From Pontibacillus marinus BH030004 = DSM 16465 (GTDB lineage: Bacteria > Bacillota > Bacilli > Bacillales > BH030062), in contig NZ_KE384331.1 of the NCBI RefSeq assembly GCF_000425225.1, positions 1 to 64,000 of the forward strand: a stretch of DNA of 64,000 nucleotides, in the 5' to 3' direction. Within the stretch, counting starts at the first letter, position 1, and each line of letters starts with the position of its first letter. A program made the position numbers and the translations under genes. Shown here piece by piece: positions 1-7,375 of this stretch. Under the pieces are notes generated by a model. The model saw only the letters and a list, made by a program, of their open reading frames with translations. It was not told the DNA's origin and did no database searches.

Positions 1-27
1 CCCTTTAGTTGAACAAGATTCGTATTA

Positions 28-387
28 TCATTTCTTAACTTCTAAAAAGACTAATGTATATTCTTCTTTTTGAACGAATTCCCCTTGAGAACAATTCAAT
101 GAGAAATCTCCTGTAAACCAAAGGTCAACAACATCTCCTTCTTCAAGGTCTTCAAATGTGATTGCTTCGCCTGAAGTCTCTGTTAAGGATGTTTCGTTTG
201 TTATGTTAAACCAAAAGTCTCCGCATTCACTGTTGCCTTTAACAAGTATTTTGTTATCAGACGAATCAATGTCTAAAATTTCTTCTGTATAACGGGGACC
301 ACCATCTTGATCTACTTGATCCGTATTATTACAAGATGTTAAAAAACAAGTAGCCAGTACAACTATTAATAATAAATTGCCTTTCAC
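28..387 (-). CDS. Small secreted lipoprotein, possibly DUF3221-like
   Basis: Predicted exported lipoprotein of 119 residues. The N-terminus has a hydrophobic core (LLLIVVLATCF) and a lipobox ending LTSC, so the mature protein should be lipid-anchored on the outer face of the membrane. The rest is a small acidic domain with no visible catalytic motif. The layout resembles the lipoprotein at 17391-17753 (DUF3221/YobA type), but the likeness is weak. The GTG at 387 was chosen because a GGGGGG run lies about 5 bases before it; an in-frame GTG at 399 has no ribosome binding site. Function unknown. Confidence 0.6.
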   Translation of the reverse strand: MKGNLLLIVVLATCFLTSCNNTDQVDQDGGPRYTEEILDIDSSDNKILVKGNSECGDFWFNITNETSLTETSGEAITFEDLEEGDVVDLWFTGDFSLNCSQGEFVQKEEYTLVFLEVKK

Positions 388-514
388 ATAACCCCCCACT
401 TTCGAGTTTAGATCTTCCAGCCTTTATTCAATTATCATGCTTCTTTAACACAATAGGAACTACCGCATCGACAACTCCTTGTTCCACTATTGCACCCGTT
501 AGCTCAACAACGAT

Positions 515-1042
515 TTAGTCATTAAACATTTTTTCAACATTATTTATTTCTACCTTCTCTTTTTCTGTACGATAATCATCATATTCATTTTGATCAGTTA
601 TTTTTAACAGTCCATGCTGAAAAAATGATAACAATCTCCTTGCTTCATTAACTATCTTAGGTTTAATATTCTTTAACATATCTCTCTTTTTAGGAAGATT
701 ATCAATTCCAGTAATATAATTAAGTCCTAAATATCGAAGAAATGAATATCCTTTGCAATAATCGTCATATACCTGCTCTAAAACCTCTACTAAATCACCT
801 TTTTCATAAATTATATTTTCTAATAGTGAAACAATCCTCATTTGTTCAAACTCACCAAATGGAATTTTAATTTCAATAACTTTCTCTATTTCGTTTTTTA
901 TGTGGCTACTTCTATAATTCAAATCAAGTAGGTTAAAGTAAAAGTCATGACCATAAACCTTTTCTATTTCTGGTGTATTATAAAGCCATTCTTCGAATTC
1001 CGAAACGCTAATTAGCCCTTTATAAATTTTATAAAATTGCAT
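515..1042 (-). CDS. Hypothetical helical protein, possible immunity-type orphan
   Basis: Soluble protein of 175 residues with no signal peptide or membrane segment, rich in charged and aromatic residues and probably mostly helical. No motif gives a function. The opening residues (MQFYKIYKGLIS) and the context, a run of small unrelated genes each with its own flanking module, resemble orphan immunity genes near polymorphic toxins in Bacillus, but this is only inference and no toxin gene is visible. The ATG at 1042 has AAAGGA 7 bases upstream; the in-frame GTG at 1066 has no Shine-Dalgarno. Confidence 0.55.
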   Translation of the reverse strand: MQFYKIYKGLISVSEFEEWLYNTPEIEKVYGHDFYFNLLDLNYRSSHIKNEIEKVIEIKIPFGEFEQMRIVSLLENIIYEKGDLVEVLEQVYDDYCKGYSFLRYLGLNYITGIDNLPKKRDMLKNIKPKIVNEARRLLSFFQHGLLKITDQNEYDDYRTEKEKVEINNVEKMFND

Positions 1043-1157
1043 TTGAATGTCCTTTTCATAGCTCACTAGCTAACTTCAACTCCTTAAACACTAACTTCAC
1101 TTTTTCAACTCTTCTGCCCGTTAGTTTAAGATCACTTCTTCACAATCTAATTTATAC

Positions 1158-1275
1158 TTTAACATAAATATCCAGTTAATAAGCCGCATTATTTATGATT
1201 GAGATAAATAAAAAGGGCTTTTCTTATTCAAGAAAAGCGCCCGATTGCGGAAGAATTGAATTCGAGATAACTAAT
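1158..1275. repeat. Intergenic module, copy 1
   Basis: Begins with TTTAACATAAATATCCAG and continues to TTAATAA (1158-1182), then a terminator hairpin (1215-1242), then a GCGCCCGAT...GGAAGA...TTGAATTC...AGATAA stretch (1237-1275). The same order recurs at 1982-2098, with 24 of 25 bases identical in the first block. A third, partial copy is at 2556-2594. The module sits between unrelated small genes. Confidence 0.7.
1215..1242 (-). terminator. Rho-independent terminator
   Basis: On the minus strand GGGCGCTTTTCTT pairs with AAGAAAAGCCC (one bulge region), followed by TTTTTATTT. It lies downstream of the gene at 1308-1886. Confidence 0.75.
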
Positions 1276-1307
1276 AGTATGATCCTCAACTCTAGCCCCG
1301 TTTAAAC

Positions 1308-1886
1308 TCACTCGATTGATTGCAATTTCTTGTCAATTGAAGTTAGTTGTTCAATTACTAGGTTTAAGTTTTCTTTTTTAAAGTCTATATTTATTTTGGT
1401 CTGTGGTTGCCTAATACTCCATTCACCTTTTCCAATAAAATTTTTATAAGCCTCATCCATTTTCTTTTCTAAGGAAATCACTTGTTCCTTTTTCATCAAC
1501 GGTAATTTTTCTTTAAAAGCATTTATTACATCTTCATATTTTTTATCAAATGAGATTATGAAAGAAGAATATTCATTTTTCAAAATATACTCTGTTGATT
1601 TTGAAACAACTGACTCCATTGGATTTGCTAGCTCCCAATACATATTAGCTTGTTTTTCTGATACAGGAAAGCTATCCATTTCTTGTTTTGAAAGGTCTTT
1701 TATAAAACCATTAAAGTTACGCCACTCTTTTGCTCTTTCACTAAATTCATTTATAATAATTGCATTTTTAAGTAATTCCTCTTGATTCTCATTATTGCTT
1801 TTCATATTGAAAACTAAATAAAAAAATATAGTGTTAGAAATAAGTGAAAGAACAAGAAGAAGTTTGATCCATTTATTTTTATTCAA
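1308..1886 (-). CDS. Hypothetical membrane-anchored protein
   Basis: 192 residues with one N-terminal membrane segment (about residues 7-26, WIKLLLVLSLISNTIFFYLVF) and a long hydrophilic, probably helical or coiled-coil domain facing outward. No lipobox and no known motif. It starts at TTG with GGGGGG about 6 bases upstream, the same start style as the unrelated gene at 17772-18455, whose protein also begins MNKN. It ends at a good terminator and appears to be monocistronic. Function unknown. Confidence 0.6.
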   Translation of the reverse strand: MNKNKWIKLLLVLSLISNTIFFYLVFNMKSNNENQEELLKNAIIINEFSERAKEWRNFNGFIKDLSKQEMDSFPVSEKQANMYWELANPMESVVSKSTEYILKNEYSSFIISFDKKYEDVINAFKEKLPLMKKEQVISLEKKMDEAYKNFIGKGEWSIRQPQTKINIDFKKENLNLVIEQLTSIDKKLQSIE

Positions 1887-1981
1887 AGTAGTTCCCCCCT
1901 TTAAGAGTAGAATTATGACTTTAAAAGCCGATATCCTTATTAAACATAATGCTTCGTTAGCTTAAGAATTTAATTGAATTT

Positions 1982-2098
1982 TAACACAAATATCCAGTTA
2001 ATAACTCAATCTAATCATAGTCAAGACAAAAACAAAGGACACAACCTTGTTCAAGGATTGCGCCCTAATCAGGAAGACTTGAATTCAAGATAATGAAT
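1982..2098. repeat. Intergenic module, copy 2
   Basis: Repeats the arrangement at 1158-1275: TTTAACACAAATATCCAG leading into TTAATAA, a hairpin around 2037-2067 with an AACCTT/AAGGATT core, then GCGCCCTAATC..GGAAGACTTGAATTC..AGATAA. The hairpin probably terminates the gene at 2148-2516. Confidence 0.7.
2037..2067 (-). terminator. Probable terminator
   Basis: Imperfect hairpin with AGGGCGCAATCCTT pairing with AAGGTTGTCCTT around a GAAC loop, followed on the minus strand by TTGTTTTTG. It lies downstream of the 2148-2516 gene. Confidence 0.55.
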
Positions 2099-2147
2099 GA
2101 ATAATGAACTTTGTTAATAGCTACTTAATTAAGAAAAGTTGATAAAA

Positions 2148-2516
2148 TTATAAATGAGGTCTAATCTTGATTATTTTCCTTTTCTCAATATCTATGTGAA
2201 TAACAAAATAAAAACCAAAGGCAATTAATTGATTATTTTCGAACCTTATATCTTGGAAAAACTCTGAGTTAATATTTTTGTTTTTACAACTTTCATCATT
2301 TAAAAGAAATTCTTCAATATCCCACAATTTTTCACCAGTTAATAAATGATAAGAGATTATATTATTAAATGGTTCTAGATTAACTTGTCTATTACCACGA
2401 TAAAATAAAACTATTATTTCATTACCCACTTCTTTTACATTTTGAACAGGTTCAACAAGCTCGACTGTCTTATTATTAAATTTAAGTTTACTTTTACCAA
2501 TCCTATATTGAACCAT
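2148..2516 (-). CDS. Hypothetical protein
   Basis: 122 residues, soluble, predicted beta-rich with alternating hydrophobic strands and the segment YHLLTGEKLWDIEEF. No signal peptide and no recognised domain. A strong GGAGG lies 8 bases before the ATG. It is flanked on both sides by copies of the intergenic module, like the other orphan genes here. Function unknown; an immunity-like role is possible but unsupported. Confidence 0.55.
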   Translation of the reverse strand: MVQYRIGKSKLKFNNKTVELVEPVQNVKEVGNEIIVLFYRGNRQVNLEPFNNIISYHLLTGEKLWDIEEFLLNDESCKNKNINSEFFQDIRFENNQLIAFGFYFVIHIDIEKRKIIKIRPHL

Positions 2517-2555
2517 TAGATCTGCCTCCTAACACGAAAACATTACTCCATAAAA

Positions 2556-2594
2556 GCGCCCGAATCTGGATGACTTGATTTCAAAATATCTAAT
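2556..2594. repeat. Intergenic module, partial copy 3
   Basis: GCGCCCGAATC.GGATGACTTGATTTCAA...TATCTAAT matches the last block of the modules at 1237-1275 and 2060-2098. The upstream block and hairpin are absent. Confidence 0.6.
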
Positions 2595-2669
2595 CTGGTT
2601 TTCAACTTTAGCTTCCTATTGTTTATATGAGCATAAAAAAAATGCCACCCTTTGAATCTAAAGGATAGC

Positions 2670-2945
2670 TTAATAATGTTGACGAGAGTGCTTAAAATAT
2701 TCGATAAAACAAGTTTGTTTATCATCAGAAAAGGAGTAGTAGATAATAAATTGATCTACTTGTACTTTATGACTTCCTTTCCATTCAAGTTTATCTGCTC
2801 TCGTACTAGTTCCAACCGTTATAATTTTCTTCTCTATACGTTCTAATAAGGTTAATTTGTATTCAATGGTTTCATTATAAGAAAAGTGATCACTCTTAAT
2901 ATTCTCAAATGCTTCCTTTGTGGTATCAAGCCAAATAAACCTCAT
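2670..2945 (-). CDS. RelE/ParE-superfamily toxin
   Basis: 91-residue basic protein with the layout of RelE/ParE toxins: N-terminal helices, then strands ending in QVDQFIIYYSF and a C-terminal strand with FIEYFKHSRQHY. In this superfamily RelE/YoeB-type members cut mRNA on the ribosome, while ParE-type members act on gyrase. Which activity applies cannot be read here, although the C-terminal K-H-R-H residues would suit an RNase. The start ATG directly abuts the TAA stop of the antitoxin gene (TAAATG), so translation is probably coupled. The pair stands alone with its own upstream region. Confidence 0.75.
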   Translation of the reverse strand: MRFIWLDTTKEAFENIKSDHFSYNETIEYKLTLLERIEKKIITVGTSTRADKLEWKGSHKVQVDQFIIYYSFSDDKQTCFIEYFKHSRQHY

Positions 2946-3206
2946 TTATACTTGCCCGCTCCGTATCAGTTCTCTCATTTCTTCCGAAGTATAGGAATTA
3001 CCTTCTCTTATATCCTTTTTAGCCTGTAGTAATTTTCGTTTTAACTCCTCGTCTTTTTCAACATCTTCAGCTACAGTAGTTTCTGAATCATCTTTATTAT
3101 CAATAGCCACTATTTTATATTTTTGTCCATTTAGTTCAAAGGACTGATCTTTATCTTGAACAATCTCTTCTAATACCTTTGCCGCCTGAGCATCTACTTT
3201 TTTCAT
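2946..3206 (-). CDS. Type II antitoxin
   Basis: 86-residue acidic protein preceding the RelE/ParE-type toxin, with zero-base spacing. The N-terminal half could form a small strand-rich domain (FELNGQKYKIVAID). The C-terminal half (DEELKRKLLQAKKDIREGN...) is a charged helix followed by YTSEEMRELIRSGQV, the kind of extended tail that wraps a RelE-fold toxin. A GGGGG ribosome site precedes the ATG. Antitoxins of this type usually bind their own promoter with the toxin. The function is inferred from context and size. Confidence 0.7.
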   Translation of the reverse strand: MKKVDAQAAKVLEEIVQDKDQSFELNGQKYKIVAIDNKDDSETTVAEDVEKDEELKRKLLQAKKDIREGNSYTSEEMRELIRSGQV

Positions 3207-3504
3207 AAAATCGCCCCCTTGCCTCTAATGGTTTCAATACCTTATATTTTCATTTGAACATTCAATTATTTTATTTTCACCAGCTAATTCATCGTTATTC
3301 TCATTTATATTATATCACACGATAACAGTTATTCCATTAACAGAACATAAGCTTGAAAAGGAGCAATCTCAAACAAATCTTCACCATTATCTCGAATCCA
3401 AGTCTTCAACATAATGGCCCTAATCTTGAATAACTTTACCTACGATGTAAAAAGGCTTTTGATTGATCTAACTTATTAAAGAAAACGTTGATCAACCAAA
3501 AGAA
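3207..3504. other. Intergenic, AT-rich; putative TA promoter only
   Basis: No gene seen. On the minus strand a TATAAT-like element near 3310 lies about 100 bases before the antitoxin start, next to an AACTGTTATC stretch that could be an operator. The segment 3385-3425 contains a weak inverted echo of the intergenic-module block (CCAAGTCTTCAA). Confidence 0.35.
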
Positions 3505-3532
3505 AAGAGCGAAATCACATAATTTCGCTCTT
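3505..3532 (-). terminator. Terminator downstream of azoR
   Basis: Perfect 11-bp stem, AAGAGCGAAAT with ATTTCGCTCTT, followed on the minus strand by CTTTTCTTTTGG. It lies 120 bases beyond the azoR stop. Confidence 0.75.
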
Positions 3533-3550
3533 AATTGCTTTTCATATTCC

Positions 3551-3586
3551 AGATCTCAAACCATTATTTTGAACAGCTTTCTGATA
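3551..3586 (-). pseudogene. Remnant of a GH1 beta-glucosidase 3' end
   Basis: About 36 bases match the last codons of the beta-glucosidase gene at 7378-7414 with only one substitution and one deleted base. On the minus strand the remnant reads YQKAVQNN before the frameshift. No other part of a second GH1 gene is visible, so this is a short scar of a duplication or recombination rather than a gene. Confidence 0.6.
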
Positions 3587-3651
3587 GTACACAGGGACGA
3601 TTCAGATGTTTGGTTAAAACTTCACAAACGCATGAACCTTCCCTATATTTT

Positions 3652-4287
3652 TTAAAATGTATGAGCTAAATCCTTTGCTCGTGCAATTGCGTTTTGTTTA
3701 ATCTCATCCGCTTTATCTGGCATTGCTGCATGCCCTTCTATAAATAAACCTTCAAAGGACGGAACGCCAAAGAATTGCATAACTGCATCTAAATAACGGT
3801 GTCCCATTTCCAATTGGGCTGCTGGTCCTTCAGAATAAATCCCGCCACGTGCTTGAATGTGAAGAGCCTTCTTATCCGTTAATAAACCAACTGGTCCGTG
3901 TTCCGTATATCTGAACGCTTTCCCTGCAACGGCAACCGAATCAATATAGGCTTTCATAACAGGCGGGAAAGAAAAATTCCACATTGGTGTTACAAAAACA
4001 TACTTGTCTGCTGAGATAAATTGTTCACAAAGCTCTGATAGTCGTCCGACTTTCGCTTTTTCTTCAGAAGAAAGTTCATCAAATCCTTCTCCGGTTTGAA
4101 GCCTTCCCCAGCCACTAAAAACATCAGCATCTATTTGTGGAATATCTTCCTTATAAAGATCAATTTTCACGACTTCATCATCTTTATTTTCTTGTTTGTA
4201 GGTTTCAATAAATTCCTTCCCTACAGCCATACTATAAGAGTGTGTTTCATTGTGTGGATGTGCTGTGATGTACAATACTTTGGCCAT
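3652..4287 (-). CDS. azoR: FMN-dependent NADH azoreductase
   Basis: 211-residue flavodoxin-fold enzyme of the AzoR/NQO family, which uses NADH and FMN to reduce quinones and azo bonds in two-electron steps; its usual cell role is quinone or thiol stress protection. Visible marks are the N-terminal nucleotide loop ([17 protein letters not shown]), the flavin-contacting [17 protein letters not shown] at about residues 98-114, and QARGGIYS near residue 145. Length fits the family (about 208-211). It is apparently monocistronic, with AAGGAAGGG ahead of the ATG. AzoR is usual nomenclature; the paralogue cannot be specified. Confidence 0.9.
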   Translation of the reverse strand: MAKVLYITAHPHNETHSYSMAVGKEFIETYKQENKDDEVVKIDLYKEDIPQIDADVFSGWGRLQTGEGFDELSSEEKAKVGRLSELCEQFISADKYVFVTPMWNFSFPPVMKAYIDSVAVAGKAFRYTEHGPVGLLTDKKALHIQARGGIYSEGPAAQLEMGHRYLDAVMQFFGVPSFEGLFIEGHAAMPDKADEIKQNAIARAKDLAHTF

Positions 4288-4372
4288 TCATGTATCTTCC
4301 CTTCCTTTTAAAATAGGACATTTTATTTTGTGAAACCAATCGATTTTTATTCCTTAAAATCTCCCATAGAAA

Positions 4373-4406
4373 AAGGATTTATCTCTACTTATGAGACAAA
4401 TCCCTT
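4373..4406 (-). terminator. Terminator of the 47-aa gene
   Basis: Minus strand AAGGGATTTGTCTC pairs with GAGATAAATCCTT, followed by TTTC. It sits just downstream of the small ORF at 4417-4560. Confidence 0.7.
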
Positions 4407-4416
4407 ATATCATGTA

Positions 4417-4560
4417 TTATTCTTTATTAAATTCATATGGATTACTACCAATATTTCTTCTCATCTCATCGGTTAATATAAATGGTTCTTCTGATGAATT
4501 AACAGCGGTACTATCTTGTTGTTGCACGCTACCATCATAATGTAATGGTTTTCCTTCCAT
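4417..4560 (-). CDS. Small acidic protein, 47 aa
   Basis: Short ORF with a textbook GGAGGTGAT ribosome site 4 bases before its ATG and its own terminator, which argues for a real gene. The product is hydrophilic, with a Gln/Ser-rich start (HYDGSVQQQDSTAV) and a C-terminal EEPFILTDEMRRNIGSNPYE segment that could fold as a short helix. No membrane segment, no cysteines. It resembles the many small stress- or spore-associated Bacillaceae proteins in style only. Function unknown. Confidence 0.65.
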   Translation of the reverse strand: MEGKPLHYDGSVQQQDSTAVNSSEEPFILTDEMRRNIGSNPYEFNKE

Positions 4561-4688
4561 TTTTATCACCTCCATTTCTTGTACGGTATTATGTACACAT
4601 ATCTATATAACTAAACGTTCCATCTTAAGCTCAGGCTTTATTATTATAAAATTTAATAAATCTAATACATTCACACAATCACAGCTTG

Positions 4689-5186
4689 TTATGCTTGATC
4701 TACCTCTTTTAAAAGATTGATATCTATTTTTTTCATTTGCAACATTTCTTTCATCACTTTTTCAGATTTGTCTCTATCTGAACTGGATAAAAGCTCTGGC
4801 AGAATATCAGGGATGATTTGCCATGATACTCCGAATTTATCCTTAAGCCATCCACATTGTTGGGCAGACTCATCTCCCCCTTCAGATAGCTTGTCCCAAT
4901 AATAATCCACTTCTTCTTGAGTGGCGCAGTGAACAATGAAGGAGATCGCCTCATTAAACTTGAATTGTGGTCCCCCATTTAATGCGACGAACTTTTGCCC
5001 ATTCAATTTGAAATCTACTGTCATGACTGCACCTTCTGACTGCCCGTGTATTTCTTGTCCCTCATTTAAATAGCGAGAGACTTTAACAATTTCGGAATCA
5101 TCGAATATTGAAGTATAGAATTGTGCGGCTTCTTCAGCCTGATTATCAAACCAAAAATTCGGGGTGATCTTTTGGATATTACCCAT
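4689..5186 (-). CDS. VOC-superfamily protein (PhnB-like)
   Basis: 165-residue protein of the glyoxalase/VOC fold, PhnB-like branch. It begins with ITPNFWFDNQAEEAAQFYTSIF, the conserved opening of that branch, and continues with FVALNGGPQFKF and CGWLKDKFGVSWQIIP, the paired beta-alpha-beta-beta-beta modules. Such proteins often lack a demonstrated reaction and are annotated as VOC or 'demethylubiquinone methyltransferase-like'; no methyltransferase motif is present here. A GGAGG lies upstream of the ATG. Monocistronic. Confidence 0.8.
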   Translation of the reverse strand: MGNIQKITPNFWFDNQAEEAAQFYTSIFDDSEIVKVSRYLNEGQEIHGQSEGAVMTVDFKLNGQKFVALNGGPQFKFNEAISFIVHCATQEEVDYYWDKLSEGGDESAQQCGWLKDKFGVSWQIIPDILPELLSSSDRDKSEKVMKEMLQMKKIDINLLKEVDQA

Positions 5187-5331
5187 GATTTTCTTCCTCC
5201 TTTAGGAATTGAGTCATCATAAATACAAAGCTCCCATCACATTTTTTCGCAAATCTTTTTACTATAATAAGTTTCTATGATTGTCATCTATTCCCTTCTT
5301 TTAATACGTGGTAAATTTCTACCAAAAAGAA

Positions 5332-5367
5332 GCGACCCCACAAACAAGGCTTTGTTTGTAGGGCCGC
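5332..5367 (-). terminator. Terminator of the SLH protein gene
   Basis: Long hairpin with an ACAAAC/GTTTGT core and GC-rich base, followed on the minus strand by TTCTTTTTGG. Confidence 0.8.
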
Positions 5368-5417
5368 CACTTTTGGTTTAATTTACTGAATTTTATCCAA
5401 GCTTCATTTTGATCTTT

Positions 5418-7172
5418 CTATTGATTCATTTGGTGTAACAAGAACATCACTTTAGCTGCTTGAGCGCGGTTAGCATTTGCCATTGGGTTAAATTGATTTC
5501 CACTGTTACCCACCATTAGCTCAAGTTCACGGGCTGCATCTACATGTGCATTGAATCTTGGGCTAATATGCGCTTCATCATCATACATATAATCTTCTTT
5601 TGGCTCATATTCTGTGTTCATTTTTGCATTATACGCGCGAACTGCCATTGCAGCCATCTGTTGGCGTGTGATTTTTTCGTTCGGAGCGAATGTTTCTTCT
5701 GTCATACCATTTGTAATCCCTGCTTCATAAGCTGCTGCAATTTCAGCAGAGAACGTTTCAGAAACATCGATAAATGGTAAGTCAATGTTTGCTTCTAGAT
5801 TAAGTGTTCGAGCTAACATCGCAGTGAACTGTCCACGTGTCACTTCTTCTTTAGGCATGAATTGATCTTCATTCATTCCATATACAATCCCAGCATTGGC
5901 TAGGCCGTATATATATTCGGAAGCCCAGAATTTAGCGGAAACGTCTGTAAACTTCATATCTTTTTCGTCAGACTTAGAAAACTTATCTGGGAACTGTGCA
6001 GCAATGGCTCCACTGAATAATTTAGCTGGTGTGAACATGTGCTCATAGCCAGAACGAGCAATGTCCCAAGTTTGACCATAATTTTCGTTCACGTACTGAT
6101 CAAAAGTTCCTGTTAGCTGATCAACGTGTACCTGTAATCCTTGAGCAAGTCCGTCAGATGGAACGCGCTCTTCCGTTGCTGTACTCATGAATTGAGAGAA
6201 GTCTTTACGATAGTCATCTAATTCAGCAAGAGCTTCTTGCCTAGCTTCTTCATCGTCTTGTCCTGTTGCTTTTACATAATCAACGAAATAACCAATGTGA
6301 GAGCTCCATAGGTCTTTAAACTTTTGACCTGCTTCTTCACCATATACAGATCCAATCGTTGCGGATAGCTCTTCAGTATTCTGTTTTAGTGTCGCAACGT
6401 TTGCTTCAAATTCAGGCGCACCTTGAATACCATTTTGCATGGCTTGTTGAGCTAACGCAAAGTGTTCTGAGAGTAAGAAGTCTAGATCTGATCGAAGTTG
6501 AGCTGCTTTTGTGACAGCTTTTGTGTTATTAAACTTATCTGGGAATTGGTTCACAATGGCACTAGAAAGACCTTTACTTGTCATATACATGTGTTCCATC
6601 GCGTTACTTTGCGTTTTATAAGCTTCTTCATAATCCCCTTCTACAAATGCGTTGAAGCCTCCGATGAGTTGATTAATGTGTGTTTGCAAACCTTCTGCTA
6701 GAGCATCAGATTTAAGCTGGTTGTCTGTCGCATTGGACATAAATGTTGAGAATTCTTCTTTATAGTTTGCTAGGTTATCTAATGCTTCTTGTTTTGCCGC
6801 TTCGTTTTCATTTGCTGTTGCTTTCACGTAATCAACAAAGAATCCAATATGGTTACTCCAGAATTCGTTGAACTGATTCCCTGCTTCTTCACCGTAAACG
6901 CTAGTGATGGCTGCAGTTAAATCTTGTGTATTTCCTTCTAGAGCCGCCACTGCTTGTTCAAAGTCTGGATCTTGGTTTGCTCCTTTACGCATTGCTGTCA
7001 TAGCCAAGTAAACGTGTTCGGAAAACATGCGATCCAAATCTGCTCTTAATTCGACTGCTGCCGTATCTACCTTAGGCTTCGTGTGATCCTCTGCTGACAC
7101 GACATCCGCTAAAGATGGTACCAATAAGGATACACTCAACGGAATCGCTACAAATGTCTTTTTCCAGTTCAT
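5418..7172 (-). CDS. SLH-domain surface protein with two His-rich helical repeats
   Basis: 584-residue secreted protein. A signal peptide (residues 1-27, ending SAEDH) is followed by two homologous all-helical domains of about 170 residues (about 40-215 and 222-395) and then three SLH motifs (about 402-455, 460-520, 523-584) that should bind the cell-wall polymer. Each helical repeat carries histidines at matching places: SEH near its start, W-S-x-H-I-G in the second helix, LQ-x-H and finally EHM. This pattern suggests a four-helix bundle that binds metal or a cofactor, but that is inference. A GGAGG lies before the ATG. Likely a surface-attached binding protein; no enzyme motif is seen. Confidence 0.8.
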   Translation of the reverse strand: MNWKKTFVAIPLSVSLLVPSLADVVSAEDHTKPKVDTAAVELRADLDRMFSEHVYLAMTAMRKGANQDPDFEQAVAALEGNTQDLTAAITSVYGEEAGNQFNEFWSNHIGFFVDYVKATANENEAAKQEALDNLANYKEEFSTFMSNATDNQLKSDALAEGLQTHINQLIGGFNAFVEGDYEEAYKTQSNAMEHMYMTSKGLSSAIVNQFPDKFNNTKAVTKAAQLRSDLDFLLSEHFALAQQAMQNGIQGAPEFEANVATLKQNTEELSATIGSVYGEEAGQKFKDLWSSHIGYFVDYVKATGQDDEEARQEALAELDDYRKDFSQFMSTATEERVPSDGLAQGLQVHVDQLTGTFDQYVNENYGQTWDIARSGYEHMFTPAKLFSGAIAAQFPDKFSKSDEKDMKFTDVSAKFWASEYIYGLANAGIVYGMNEDQFMPKEEVTRGQFTAMLARTLNLEANIDLPFIDVSETFSAEIAAAYEAGITNGMTEETFAPNEKITRQQMAAMAVRAYNAKMNTEYEPKEDYMYDDEAHISPRFNAHVDAARELELMVGNSGNQFNPMANANRAQAAKVMFLLHQMNQ

Positions 7173-7294
7173 GAAATTACCTCCTGATTGTAAATTAGTT
7201 TACCTTTTAAAATTTCTATATTTTCTTTTCTACTTAGCTATCGAATCGTATATTGATTTGGATCACATTTTTTTATGATTTTTTATAAAAAATA

Positions 7295-7341
7295 AAAAGG
7301 TAGCATCTCCCTCCTGATATGATAGGGATTTGCTACCTTTT
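7295..7341 (-). terminator. Terminator of the beta-glucoside operon
   Basis: AAAAGGTAGCA pairs with TGCTACCTTTT, with an inner CCCT/AGGG pairing, followed by a T-rich minus-strand tail. It lies 35 bases past the beta-glucosidase stop. Confidence 0.85.
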
Positions 7342-7375
7342 CATTCTAATTAAACTCTCAGAATAGATTTACATC

